Translations under genes and position numbers: made by a program
Notes under the pieces: generated by a model
The model's input: only the letters and a program-made list of their open reading frames with translations
The model's database searches: none
Told to the model about the DNA's origin: nothing
DNA from: Gluconacetobacter diazotrophicus PA1 5
Lineage (GTDB): Bacteria > Pseudomonadota > Alphaproteobacteria > Acetobacterales > Acetobacteraceae
DNA: 64,000 bases
Direction of reading: 5' to 3'
Assembly: GCF_000021325.1 (NCBI RefSeq)
Contig: NC_011365.1
Span: 186,001 to 250,000, forward strand
Part shown: positions 33,597 to 42,981 of the stretch, in pieces
How positions within the stretch are numbered: position 1 is the stretch's first letter
How the letters are laid out: every line of letters starts with the position of its first letter

Positions 33597-36500
33597 TCCG
33601 CCGCACCCTGGTCGCAACCCTCAGAAAGACCGTCACCACACCCATGACCGTTATCCAGCAAGCCTCTTCCGAACCAGAATCGTTTCTCGCGCTCATCCGT
33701 CGTGCCACCACGCCACGAACAGGGCGCCACACGCATGGCGCCAGCGCCCGGTTGCGTGTCTCGGTCTCCAGCCTGGCCATCCTCTGCGCCCTCCGGCTGG
33801 CCCTGCCCCATCAGGCGTCGGCCCAGACCGTGGTCGTGACCTCTCCCCTGACGGGCGCTTCGAACTTCAATGCCGGTGGTGCGGACGGAACGTCAGGCGC
33901 CGGCGGCACGGGCACCGGTGTCGGCGGCGGTACGGGGGGATCTTCTTCTGGAAATAATGCCGCGGGGGGCAGCGTCGGTGGTTCTTCCGCCGGCTATGGC
34001 GGGACCGGCTTCGGCGGTGGTGGTGGCGGCGGCGCGGGCGGCCAGATCGGCAATCAGGGCAATGGCGCCGGCGGCGGTGGCGGCCTCGACGGCAGCGTCA
34101 GTAACGGGAGCGCTGGCGGGGGTGCTGGCGGGGGCGTCGGCACGACGGTGACGGCGGGTAGCTGGACCAACAATTCCTCTGTTTCCGGTGCTTATGGCGG
34201 CAATGGCGGCAATGGCGCGCCGGTCATGAACAGCGGCGGCGGCGGCGGTGGCGGCGCGGGCGTCTACGCCTCGGGCTCTGGTTCTGGTTCGGTTACGTTG
34301 ATCAATAATGCCGGTGCGGCCATTCGGGGCGGCTTCGGCGGCGAGTACGCCGGATTCGGCGTCAACACCACGGGCATTGGCGGCGGCGGCGGCGGCGGAA
34401 CCGGCGTTGCCGGTAGCAACTTCACCCTGACCAACGCCGGTACCATAGCCGGTGGCGGCGGTGGATACGGCTACACCGGCGGCAGCGGCGGCAACGGTGT
34501 CGGCGGTACAAACTTCAACCTGTCGAACTCCGGCAACGTGACAGGCGGCAATGGCTACAACGGCAGCCTTGGTGGCACCGGCGTTGCGGGCTCCGGCTTC
34601 ACCCTCACCAACTCGGGCACGATAGCAGGCGGCCTCGGCGGCGGAAGCGGTGGAAGCGGCGTTGCCGGCAGCGGCTTCACCCTGACCAATTCCGGCACCA
34701 TAACGGGCGGCAATGGCAATTATTTCACCCCTACCCCCACTGGCGGCAACGGCGGAACCGGCGTTACCGGCAGCGGTTTCAGCCTGACCAACACCGCCAC
34801 CGTAACAGGCGGCAATGGCAGCAGCGGCTTTGACTTCGACAGCGGCAACGGTGGCAACGGCGGAAGCGGCGTTGCCGGCAGCAGCTTCACCCTGGCCAAT
34901 TCCGGCGCCATAACGGGCGGCAACGGCGGCGACGGCGGCGACGGCGGCGACGGCGGCGACGGCGGCAATGACAGCTATGGCCAGGATAGCCATAACAGCA
35001 ACGGCAATGGTGGTCATGGCGGCGGCGGCGTCACCGGCAGCGGCTTCACCCTGACCAATACGGGTACCATAACGGGCGGCGATGGCGGCAGTGGCGACGG
35101 CGACGGCAAGGGCATCGATGGAAGCGGCGGGGTCGGCGTGACCAGCACGGGGGGATCGACGATCGTCACCTCCGGCCAGATCAGCGGCGGTGTCTCCGCT
35201 GCCGGTGTGCAGGCCGATGCCGTTGACCTCAGCGGTGGCGGCAACACGCTGAAACTGGAAAGTGGGTATGGCTTTACCGGCAATGTCGTCAGCACCAGTG
35301 GCACCACGAATGGGGGCGACACCCTGGAATTGGGCGGCACGGCCAACGGCACGTTCAACCTGTCGCAGATCGTCACGACAACGCCGACATCCTGGACCGG
35401 AACCGTTCAATATTCCGGATTCGACAGGTTTCTTGTGACCGATTCGGCGGTATGGACGCTGACCGGATCGACGAATGCCGTCTCCATCGCCGCGTCGATG
35501 CAGATCAACAACGGTGCAACGCTCCAGTTTGATAACGGCGCCGCCGGCATATCGCTCGCGGGCACCTTTACCGACAATGGAATCCTGACCATCGGGGGCA
35601 GCGCCGCCGCCGCCTCGCTGGCCGGTACCGGCACCGCCAATCTTGCCGGCATCCTGACCCTGACCAACGCCGCCGATCGTTTCAGCGGCACCATCCAGGG
35701 AACCGGCGGCCTGACCATTGCGGGGGGTAACGAGACGCTGACCGGTGCCAACACCTACAGCGGTGGCACGACGATCGAGGCCGGCACCCTGACGGTGGGA
35801 AGCAATACGGCCCTGGGAACCGGGGTGCTGGACATGGCACAGGGCACGGCGCTGGCCTTCGGAACGAATGGCCTGACGCTGGGCAATGCGATCGTCCTGA
35901 ACGGCGACCCGACGGTCGAGATCGACAGCGGCACCGACACCCTGGCCGGCACGATCAGCGACGGCGCAACGCCGGGGGACCTGGTCAAGACCGGGGCCGG
36001 CACGCTGGTGCTCGCGGGCAACAGCACCTATAGCGGCGGCACCGAAGTCGCGGCCGGCACGCTGCAGGTCGACGGCGCGATCGCCAGTCCGGTGACTGTG
36101 GATACGGCGGGCACGCTGGCGGGCGCCGGCACCATCGGCACCACCACCGTCTCCGGCACGCTGGCGCCGGGTGATGCCGGCGTGGGTACGCTGCATGTGA
36201 ACGGCAACCTGACCATGGCAGCGGGCTCGACCTATCAGGTGGACGTGACGCCGGCGGCGGCGCTGGGACATGTGGCGGTCACCGGTGCCGCCACGCTGCA
36301 GGGCGGCACGGTCGCGGTCACGGCGGGTGCGGGAAACTGGACGACCACGCGCTACACCATCCTGACGGCGGGCGGCGGGGTAACCGGACAGTTTGCCGGC
36401 GTGCTGACGAATCTGGCCTTCCTGACACCGACCCTGGCCTATGATTCCGACGACGTGTTCCTGAGCCTGAGGCGCAACACGCTGGATTTCGCGGGCGTCG

Positions 36501-37609
36501 CCACCACGCGCAACGAGGTCGCGGCCGGCAACGGGCTGTCCGGCACGACCAGCGGTGCCCTGTATGACGCGCTGGTGCAGACCGACGCGGCCACGGCGCG
36601 GCACGCGTTGAACAGCCTGTCGGGTGAACTCCACGCCTCGGCGCGCACCGCGTTGGTCCAGGACAGCTATTACGTGCGCGACGCCGCGGTCGAACGGCTG
36701 CGCGGCGTGGAGTGCGCGCCGGGTGCCGCCAGCGGCATGAAAACCGCCGCCGGAGGAAAGCCCACCGACGGCGCCTGCCAGCCGGACCGGGCATCGGTGT
36801 GGATGCAGGATTACGGCTCGTTCGGGCATAATGGCGGCAACGGCAATGCCGCCGGGATGGGCCATTCGGTCGGCGGCTTCGTGCTGGGCGCGGATGCGCC
36901 GGTGCTGGGCTGGCAGGTCGGCGGCCTGGTCGGCTACGGCCATTCCTCGTTCGACAGCGGGGCGGTGTCCTCGTACGGGCACAGCAGCAATGTCAGCCTG
37001 GGCCTGTATGCCGGCACCCACTGGGGCCGCCTGGCCCTGCGCACGGGGGCGACCTATAGCTGGAACATGCTGTCCACCACCCGCAATGTCGGGTTCACCG
37101 GGTTCTCCAACCGGCTGAACACCGACTATGACGGCGGCACCGCGCAGGCCTTCGGCGACCTGGGCTATCGCCTCGATGCCGGCCCGGCGATGATCGAGCC
37201 CTTCGCGAACGTCGCCTATGTCAACCTGCACACCAACGGCTACATTGAGCATGGCGGCCCGGCGGCGCTGGCCGGCCGGGCCATGGATACCGGCGTCACC
37301 TACTCGACCTTCGGGGCGCGGTTCGCCGGCACGGTCCGGGTGGGCGGCGTCGCGCTGACGCCCAATGCGACGCTGGGCTATCGCCACGCCTTCGGCCTGA
37401 CCACGCCGACCACGCGCGAGGCGTTCCTGGCCGGCGGCAACGCGTTCGACGTCGCGGGCGTGCCGCTGTCCACCGACGCGGCGGTGCTGAAGGCGGGGCT
37501 GCAGGCGAAGCTGACCGACAGGCTGAATGTCGGCCTCTCCTATGTCGGGCAGTATGGCGACCACTCCACCGACAGCGGCCTGACCGGTAACGTCAAGGTC
37601 ACGTTCTGA
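33593..37609 (+). CDS. Large glycine-rich autotransporter (type V secretion)
   Basis: This 1338-residue protein has three parts. First comes a long basic leader (extended signal peptide) ending in LPHQASAQT near residue 81. The passenger (about 82-1000) has Gly/Asn-rich repeats of the type GVAGSGFTLTNSGTITGGNG, followed by autotransporter-associated repeats (GTLVLAGNSTYSGGTEVAAG). The C-terminal autotransporter beta-barrel (about 1060-1338; SVWMQDYGSFGHNGG) ends NVKVTF with the terminal Phe needed for barrel assembly. It should be a surface adhesin or biofilm protein. The start ATG overlaps the sulfotransferase stop. The repeats suggest length variation between strains. Confidence 0.92.
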   Translation: MIRRTLVATLRKTVTTPMTVIQQASSEPESFLALIRRATTPRTGRHTHGASARLRVSVSSLAILCALRLALPHQASAQTVVVTSPLTGASNFNAGGADGTSGAGGTGTGVGGGTGGSSSGNNAAGGSVGGSSAGYGGTGFGGGGGGGAGGQIGNQGNGAGGGGGLDGSVSNGSAGGGAGGGVGTTVTAGSWTNNSSVSGAYGGNGGNGAPVMNSGGGGGGGAGVYASGSGSGSVTLINNAGAAIRGGFGGEYAGFGVNTTGIGGGGGGGTGVAGSNFTLTNAGTIAGGGGGYGYTGGSGGNGVGGTNFNLSNSGNVTGGNGYNGSLGGTGVAGSGFTLTNSGTIAGGLGGGSGGSGVAGSGFTLTNSGTITGGNGNYFTPTPTGGNGGTGVTGSGFSLTNTATVTGGNGSSGFDFDSGNGGNGGSGVAGSSFTLANSGAITGGNGGDGGDGGDGGDGGNDSYGQDSHNSNGNGGHGGGGVTGSGFTLTNTGTITGGDGGSGDGDGKGIDGSGGVGVTSTGGSTIVTSGQISGGVSAAGVQADAVDLSGGGNTLKLESGYGFTGNVVSTSGTTNGGDTLELGGTANGTFNLSQIVTTTPTSWTGTVQYSGFDRFLVTDSAVWTLTGSTNAVSIAASMQINNGATLQFDNGAAGISLAGTFTDNGILTIGGSAAAASLAGTGTANLAGILTLTNAADRFSGTIQGTGGLTIAGGNETLTGANTYSGGTTIEAGTLTVGSNTALGTGVLDMAQGTALAFGTNGLTLGNAIVLNGDPTVEIDSGTDTLAGTISDGATPGDLVKTGAGTLVLAGNSTYSGGTEVAAGTLQVDGAIASPVTVDTAGTLAGAGTIGTTTVSGTLAPGDAGVGTLHVNGNLTMAAGSTYQVDVTPAAALGHVAVTGAATLQGGTVAVTAGAGNWTTTRYTILTAGGGVTGQFAGVLTNLAFLTPTLAYDSDDVFLSLRRNTLDFAGVATTRNEVAAGNGLSGTTSGALYDALVQTDAATARHALNSLSGELHASARTALVQDSYYVRDAAVERLRGVECAPGAASGMKTAAGGKPTDGACQPDRASVWMQDYGSFGHNGGNGNAAGMGHSVGGFVLGADAPVLGWQVGGLVGYGHSSFDSGAVSSYGHSSNVSLGLYAGTHWGRLALRTGATYSWNMLSTTRNVGFTGFSNRLNTDYDGGTAQAFGDLGYRLDAGPAMIEPFANVAYVNLHTNGYIEHGGPAALAGRAMDTGVTYSTFGARFAGTVRVGGVALTPNATLGYRHAFGLTTPTTREAFLAGGNAFDVAGVPLSTDAAVLKAGLQAKLTDRLNVGLSYVGQYGDHSTDSGLTGNVKVTF
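34400..35110 (+). repeat. Tandem passenger repeats encoding Gly-rich beta-helix rungs
   Basis: Within the autotransporter gene an imperfect unit recurs about seven times: GlyGly-x-Gly-Val-(Ala/Thr)-Gly-Ser-x-Phe-(Thr/Ser)-Leu-(Thr/Ala)-Asn, then Thr-Ile-(Ala/Thr)-Gly-Gly. Each unit is followed by a variable Gly/Asn spacer. Near-identical DNA stretches encode the GSGFTLTNSGTI core. The pattern predicts stacked beta-helix turns. Confidence 0.8.
34925..34960 (+). repeat. Four perfect 9-base tandem copies of GGCGGCGAC
   Basis: GGCGGCGAC is repeated four times without change, with a fifth partial copy following. It encodes (Gly-Gly-Asp)n in one spacer of the autotransporter passenger. Being a multiple of three, slippage here would change spacer length without breaking the frame. 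Confidence 0.9.
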
Positions 37610-37622
37610 TCCCACCGCCCGT

Positions 37623-38417
37623 TCAGGGCCTGGGGGCGGAGTCCCACCTGGCGCGCATGCGCGCCAGGACGGCATCGTCGGTGCGTTCGAACCGCAGGGG
37701 CGTGACCGCGATGTGGCCGGCGGCGAGGGCCGCCGTTTCGGTGCCGGCCTCGTCCGCCCTGGGGGATCGCGTCAGGGTCAGCCAGTGATCCTGCCCGTTG
37801 CGCGGGTCGGTGCGCGGCAGGATATCAGCCCCGTCCAGCAGGCCCGTCCCCTGGCTGGTCAGGATCGGCGCGCCGGCCTGGCCGGCCGGGCAATCGGGAA
37901 AATTGACGTTCAGGCAGGCGCCGGTGGCCCAGTCCAGCGGCAGCATGCGGCGGATCACCCCGGCGGCCAGCGTGCGCGCGGTGTCCCAGCGCACCGGTTG
38001 GCCGGCGGTAAACGCCTAGCTGAGCGCGATCGAGGGAATCCCCAGCAACATTCCCGTCATGGCCGCCCCCACGGTGCCGGAAAAGACGGTCTCGATCCCC
38101 AGGTTGGCACCGCGATTGACCCCGGACAGGATCAGGTCCGGCCCCTGCCCGGCCATGAGGTGCCAAACGCCCATGACGACGCAATCGCCCGGCGTTCCCA
38201 GCACCGCATAACGCCGCACCCCCTTTTCGCTGATCCGCAGCGGGTCGTGCAGGCTCAGCGCGTGCGACGTACCGCTCTGGTCGTGTTCGGGGGCGACCAC
38301 CCAGACCTCCGGCGCCAGCGTGGCCGCGACCTGTTCCAGGACCTGCAGGCCCGGCACGTCGATTCCATCGTCGTTGGTCAGCAGAATGCGTTTGGCAGCG
38401 AAGTTCGTTCCGGTCAT
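37623..38417 (-). pseudogene. surE: 5'/3'-nucleotidase SurE with an in-frame amber codon
   Basis: A single frame encodes a 264-codon SurE interrupted by TAG at 38018-38016. The 5' half has the metal site RILLTNDDGIDVPGLQVLEQ, the conserved HDQSGTSHALSLHDPLRISE and SGVNRGANLGIETVFSGTVG. It ends SIALS, and the frame resumes after the stop as AFTAGQPVRWDT, so CAG-to-TAG is the simplest change. The 3' half (ACLNVNFPDCPAGQ) is otherwise intact. SurE dephosphorylates nucleoside monophosphates. Possible explanations are real inactivation, a suppressor or a sequencing error. The 5' part alone (133 residues) would lack a full fold. Confidence 0.88.
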
Positions 38418-38427
38418 GTCACATCCT

Positions 38428-39093
38428 TTAAAGCAGGCCCGCTTGGCGGAAGCTGATCGAAGCGCCGTTTCCGACGATCACGTGATCGCGGACCGTCAGG
38501 CCCAGCACGGTGGCGATCTGCGCCAGTCGGCGGGTCATGGCGATATCCTCGCGCGACGGGGTCGGGTTCCAGCCGGGGTGGTTGTGGACCAGGATCAGTT
38601 CGCTGGCCTTCAACTGAATGGCGCGGCGCATGACCTCGCGCGGGTAGACCGGGGTCTGGTCGATCGTGCCCTGGGCCAGGACCTCATCGGCGATCAGCCG
38701 CGTGCCACGGTCCAGGAACAGGACGCGGAACTGTTCGACCGTGTCCCGCGCCAGCGACGCCTGCAGATAGGCCATCAGCGCATCGTGGCAGGACAGCAGG
38801 TCGCCCTGCCTGATGCGGGCGCGCATCAGGCGGATCGCGGCTTCGCGCAGCAGCGGGACGATCACGCGGATTTGCAACCGTCCCGCGACGGCCGAGGCCA
38901 GTTCCGCCGGGTCGGCGGCGAAGACCGCGCCGATGGTGCCGAAACGCGCCAGCAACGCACGGGCGGCATCCGCCGGATCGGCACCGGGCGGCAGGGCCAG
39001 GGCCAGAATCGAGGCCAGCAGCGCGGTATCGTCCGCAGCGTCGTGTGGGGAGCCGCCAGGGGCGCCCGCACGGTCCGTGGGGGGCAGGTTCAT
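38428..39093 (-). CDS. radC: RadC-family JAB/MPN-domain protein with intact metal motif
   Basis: This 221-residue protein has an N-terminal helix-hairpin-helix-like region (LLARFGTIGAVFAADPAELA) and a C-terminal RadC JAB1/MPN+ domain. The metal motif is complete: ELILVHNHPGWNPTPSREDI gives H-x-H...D, and an upstream Glu is in TRLIADEVLAQGTIDQTPVY. RadC is named from a repair mutant, but its real function is unsettled. It starts 11 bases upstream of surE on the same strand, and a second RadC-like gene lies beyond the next gene. Confidence 0.9.
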   Translation of the reverse strand: MNLPPTDRAGAPGGSPHDAADDTALLASILALALPPGADPADAARALLARFGTIGAVFAADPAELASAVAGRLQIRVIVPLLREAAIRLMRARIRQGDLLSCHDALMAYLQASLARDTVEQFRVLFLDRGTRLIADEVLAQGTIDQTPVYPREVMRRAIQLKASELILVHNHPGWNPTPSREDIAMTRRLAQIATVLGLTVRDHVIVGNGASISFRQAGLL

Positions 39094-39200
39094 CGGCAGG
39101 TCCCGCCTGGTACAGGGCCGGATGCCTCGGGTGACGGTCGCAACGGCTCGATTGCGTGCGTATATAGAATACTCATGGAGCCTAAAGGATTATCGCCGGT

Positions 39201-39908
39201 ATGAATGTCCTGTCGTCCTTGAACCGTCACGATGCGGTTCTTCTTGATCTCGATGGCACGATCGTCGATTCCCGTGCCGGAATTATCGGCTCCCTGCACG
39301 ATTCGTTGCGCGATCTTGGGCATGAACCCGATCCCGAGGAAGACCTGACCTGGGTGGTCGGCCCCCCGCTGCACGATCTGGTCGCCCGGGTCTTGCAACA
39401 TTATGGCGACGACCGGGCCGAAGAGGCTGTCCGACTCTATCGCTATCACTACGAACGCCACGGCATGCATCGCAGTGCCGTGTTCGCCGGCATGCAGGAT
39501 GTCATCGAAACGGTGGCGGCATCCGGCGCGCGGCTGTTCCTGGCGACGTCCAAGCCGGTGCATCTGGCGCGCGCGATCCTGGATCTGCGCGGGCTGACGA
39601 AATATTTCACCGCCCTGTACGGCGCGCGGCCCGATGACAGCGGGGCGGAAAAACCGGAACTGATCGGGCAGTTGCTGCGCGAGCACGCAATTGCGACCGG
39701 CCGCGCCGTCATGGTCGGCGACCGTCGCTACGACATCAGCGGGGCGCATGCGAATCATGTCCGGGCGCTGGGCGCGCTTTGGGGCTATGGCGGCGAGGAA
39801 GAACTGACCGAGGCCGGGGCGGATGCCCTGGTGGCCGATCCCGGCGAGCTTCTGGCCGCGATCCGCAGCCAGCTTGCGGCGGCGCACCTGCACCCCGCTG
39901 CGGAATGA
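39201..39908 (+). CDS. HAD-family phosphatase, phosphoglycolate phosphatase-like
   Basis: This 235-residue haloacid-dehalogenase hydrolase has the catalytic motif AVLLDLDGTIVDSRAGIIGS (nucleophile Asp near residue 16), motif II in RLFLATSKPVHLARA and motif III in AVMVGDRRYDISGAHANHV. The helical cap follows motif I. It resembles Gph-type phosphatases that remove 2-phosphoglycolate or pyrophosphate, but the substrate is not fixed by sequence. It sits between two RadC-like genes, divergent from the first and convergent with the second. Confidence 0.9.
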   Translation: MNVLSSLNRHDAVLLDLDGTIVDSRAGIIGSLHDSLRDLGHEPDPEEDLTWVVGPPLHDLVARVLQHYGDDRAEEAVRLYRYHYERHGMHRSAVFAGMQDVIETVAASGARLFLATSKPVHLARAILDLRGLTKYFTALYGARPDDSGAEKPELIGQLLREHAIATGRAVMVGDRRYDISGAHANHVRALGALWGYGGEEELTEAGADALVADPGELLAAIRSQLAAAHLHPAAE

Positions 39909-39916
39909 CGGCCATC

Positions 39917-40651
39917 CTATAGCCGCCGCTGCTGCCGCAGGCTGAGCCACTGGCCATGGTGTAGGATCAGGTGGTCCTGCACCGTCAGGGACAGGTTCTG
40001 CGCATGGTAGGAAATAGCCTGCATCAGCACGGCATCACGCTCGACCAGCGTCGCGGGGGGCGGCCAGACCGGGGCGATGCGGATGCCGACGAAGGCGGTG
40101 GCGTGCAGGTCGAGCGCGCGCAGCAGGATATGGCGCTGCACCAGGTCCAGTTCCCCCGTATCCAGCGCGGCGTCCAGGGCTTCGTCGGCGATGATGTGGT
40201 TGCTGCTGTCGAGGAAGAGAATCCGCAACTGGCCGGGCGGTGCGCCGGTCAGGACCGTGTCGCAATAGGCCAGCACGGCATCCCAGTCGCGCATGGGCGT
40301 GCGCGTCAGCGGGTCGGGGCGCGACAGACGCTCGGCCACGCTGGCCGGCAGCATCAGCGGCAGCGCCACCCGGTCCGACAGGCCCGCCGCGCGCAGGGCA
40401 TCGGCCGGCGCCGACAGCAGGGCGCCCAGGCTGCCGAACCGGTTCAGCAGCGCCTTGGCCATCGGCTTGGTATCGCGGCGCGGCACGCCGGAAAACAGCA
40501 GCATTTCAATAATTTCGTAATCGGCCAGCGACCCGGCGCCCGATGCCAGCACGCGCGCGCGCATCCGGGCGCGGTGCCCGGTGGGGCCGGTCTCCTTGAA
40601 CGGGGCACTCTGTCGGGGGGCTTTCCCCCCATCCCCGCCCGTCCGTGTCAT
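39917..40651 (-). CDS. RadC-like protein lacking the JAMM metal motif
   Basis: This 244-residue paralogue keeps the N-terminal part (HRARMRARVLASGAGSLADY; EIIEMLLFSGVPRRDTKPMA; NRFGSLGALLSAPADALRAA) and the RadC block LRILFLDSSNHIIADEALDA. Where the metal motif HxHPxG should be it has FVGIRIAPVWPPPATLVERD, with no histidines. It therefore should not be a zinc peptidase and may be structural or regulatory. The ATG at 40651 follows GAGAGG by 5 bases; an earlier start at 40678 would overlap the uvrD promoter more. Confidence 0.85.
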   Translation of the reverse strand: MTRTGGDGGKAPRQSAPFKETGPTGHRARMRARVLASGAGSLADYEIIEMLLFSGVPRRDTKPMAKALLNRFGSLGALLSAPADALRAAGLSDRVALPLMLPASVAERLSRPDPLTRTPMRDWDAVLAYCDTVLTGAPPGQLRILFLDSSNHIIADEALDAALDTGELDLVQRHILLRALDLHATAFVGIRIAPVWPPPATLVERDAVLMQAISYHAQNLSLTVQDHLILHHGQWLSLRQQRRL

Positions 40652-40749
40652 TCCATCCTCTCTTTCACGCCTGGCCACAGACCCGCCTGCCCGCGCGAAT
40701 GCGCGCGCATAAGCTTGGTCATAATCTCCGGACGCCCTATACGGAAATC

Positions 40750-42981
40750 GTGACCCAGACCCCAGCCCCCTTCCCCGAGCGTCCCGCCGCTGATCGTCCC
40801 GACTACCTTCAGCGGCTCAATCCCGAACAGCGGGCGGCGATCGAGACGACCGACGGTCCGTTGCTGGTCCTGGCCGGCGCCGGCACCGGCAAGACGCGCG
40901 TCCTGACCACCCGCTTCGCCCATATTCTGCTGTCGGGCCGGGCGCGGCCATACCAGATCCTGGCGGTGACCTTCACCAACAAGGCGGCGCGTGAAATGCG
41001 CGAGCGGATCGGCGCCCTGCTGGGCGAGCCGGTCGAGGGATTGTGGCTGGGCACGTTCCATGCCCTGTGCGCGCGCATGCTGCGCCGCCACGCCGAATAT
41101 GTGGGCCTGGGCAGCGGCTTCACCATCCTGGACACCGACGACCAGCTCCGCCTGCTGAAGCAGGTGATCGAACCCTTGCGCATCGACACCAAGCGCTGGC
41201 CGCCGCAGGGTATCCTGGGCGTCATCCAGCGCTGGAAGGACCGGGGCCTGACGCCCGAACGCGTGACCCCGGCCGAGGATTGCGACTTCGCCGGCGGGCA
41301 GTGCCGCCCGATCTATGCCGCCTACCAGGCGCGGCTGGTCCAGTTGAACGCCTGCGATTTCGGCGACCTGATGCTGCACGTGACCGAGATCCTGCGGACC
41401 CGGCCCGACGTGCTGGCCCAGTATCACCGGCTGTTCCGCTATATCCTGGTGGACGAATACCAGGACACGAACACGATCCAGTATCTGTGGCTGCGCCTGC
41501 TGGCCCAGCGCGAGGGCCAGCCCGCCAATATCTGCTGCGTGGGCGACGACGACCAGTCGATCTATTCCTGGCGCGGGGCGGAGGTCGAGAATATCCTGCG
41601 CTTCGAACGGGACTTCCCCGGCGCCGCCGTCGTGCGGCTGGAACGCAATTACCGTTCCACCGCCCAGATCCTGGGGGCGGCGTCCGGCCTGATCGCGCAT
41701 AATGACGGGCGGCTGGGCAAGACCCTGCGCCCGGGACGCGAGGACGCATCGGGCGAGAAGGTGCGCGTGGCGTCGGTCTGGGATTCGGACGACGAGGCCC
41801 GCCTGGTGGGCGAGGAGGTCGAGCGGCTGCGCGCCGGGGGGCATTCCCTGGCGGAAATCGCGATCCTGGTGCGGGCCGGATTCCAGACCCGCGCGTTCGA
41901 GGAACGGCTGATCACCCTGGGCCTGCCCTATCGCGTCGTCGGCGGGCTGCGATTCTACGAGCGGTCGGAAATCCGCGACGCCATGGCCTATATGCGGGTG
42001 CTGAACCAGCCGGCGGACGACCTGGCGTTCGAGCGGATCATCAACGTGCCCCGGCGCGGCATCGGCGCGGCCGCGATGCAGAAATTCCATGTTGCCGCGC
42101 GCGAGGGCCAGATGCCTCTGGCCGCCGCCGTGATGGACCTGATCGCGCGGGGCGCGCTGAAGGGCCGCGCGCGCGAGCAGATGACCGCGCTGATGGCCTG
42201 CCTGGCGCGCGGACGCGAGGCCCTGCCGCGCGAGGGGCATGTGGTGGTGGTCGAAACGCTGCTGGAAGAAAGCGGCTATATCGACATGTGGAAGGCCGAT
42301 ACCTCGCCCGAGGCGCCCGGACGGCTGGACAACCTGAAGGAACTGGTGCGGGCCCTGGCGGACTTCGAAAGCCTGGGCGGCTTCCTGGAACACGTCGCGC
42401 TGGTCATGGAAAACGAGGAGAATGCCGGCGCCGAGCGCCTGAGCATCATGACCCTGCACGGCGCGAAGGGCCTGGAATTCGACACCGTCTTCCTGCCGGG
42501 ATGGGAGGAAGGGGTCTTCCCGTCCCAGCGCACCCTGGACGAGGGCGGCCTGAAGGGGCTGGAGGAGGAGCGGCGCCTGGCCTATGTCGGCATTACCCGG
42601 GCGCGGCACCGGGCCGTGATCAGCCACGCCGCCAGCCGGCGCATCTACGGCAACTGGCAATCGGCGATCCCCAGCCGGTTCATCGAGGAACTGCCGGCCG
42701 AGCACGTCACCACCACGGGGGGCGCGGCGCAGGCACGGTCGCGGACGTTCGGCCATGCGCCCCTCTCTTCCACCGCCTTCCCGGTCATGGCGCGGCGGCC
42801 GCGCGTGACCGATGTGGGGGAAAAGGGCCCGACTGCCGCGATGGCGGTGGGAACGCGGGTCTTCCACCAGAAATTCGGATACGGAACCATATCGTCCGTC
42901 GAGGGCAACCGGCTGGAAGTCGCGTTCGAGAAAGCCGGCCCGAAACGGGTCCTGGATACATTTGTCGAGAAGATCCCATGA
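40750..42981 (+). CDS. uvrD: UvrD/PcrA-type superfamily 1A DNA helicase
   Basis: This helicase of about 743 residues unwinds DNA 3' to 5' in repair and replication restart. Motif I (LLVLAGAGTGKTRVLTTRFA) is near residue 43, and motif Ia is in ILAVTFTNKAAREMRERIG. Motif II is YILVDEYQDTNTIQYLWLRL and motif III is CCVGDDDQSIYSWRGAEVEN; later motifs include SIMTLHGAKGLEFDTVFLPG and AYVGITRARHRAVISHA. The C-terminal tail (RVFHQKFGYGTISSVEGNRL) is the PcrA/UvrD RNA-polymerase-interaction type domain. The GTG at 40750 is chosen; ATG 40699 is an alternative. Confidence 0.95.
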   Translation: MTQTPAPFPERPAADRPDYLQRLNPEQRAAIETTDGPLLVLAGAGTGKTRVLTTRFAHILLSGRARPYQILAVTFTNKAAREMRERIGALLGEPVEGLWLGTFHALCARMLRRHAEYVGLGSGFTILDTDDQLRLLKQVIEPLRIDTKRWPPQGILGVIQRWKDRGLTPERVTPAEDCDFAGGQCRPIYAAYQARLVQLNACDFGDLMLHVTEILRTRPDVLAQYHRLFRYILVDEYQDTNTIQYLWLRLLAQREGQPANICCVGDDDQSIYSWRGAEVENILRFERDFPGAAVVRLERNYRSTAQILGAASGLIAHNDGRLGKTLRPGREDASGEKVRVASVWDSDDEARLVGEEVERLRAGGHSLAEIAILVRAGFQTRAFEERLITLGLPYRVVGGLRFYERSEIRDAMAYMRVLNQPADDLAFERIINVPRRGIGAAAMQKFHVAAREGQMPLAAAVMDLIARGALKGRAREQMTALMACLARGREALPREGHVVVVETLLEESGYIDMWKADTSPEAPGRLDNLKELVRALADFESLGGFLEHVALVMENEENAGAERLSIMTLHGAKGLEFDTVFLPGWEEGVFPSQRTLDEGGLKGLEEERRLAYVGITRARHRAVISHAASRRIYGNWQSAIPSRFIEELPAEHVTTTGGAAQARSRTFGHAPLSSTAFPVMARRPRVTDVGEKGPTAAMAVGTRVFHQKFGYGTISSVEGNRLEVAFEKAGPKRVLDTFVEKIP

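Noticed and set aside
34400-35110. Possible CRISPR-like array in regularly spaced repeats
   Set aside because: Repeats are in frame, coding and imperfect, with spacers that are Gly-rich codons. No cas genes are present.
33893-37675. 1260-codon open frame antisense to the autotransporter gene
   Set aside because: It mirrors the GC-rich, Gly-repeat gene; the protein is low-complexity Ala/Val/Arg with no domain. The forward frame has a signal peptide, repeats and a barrel.
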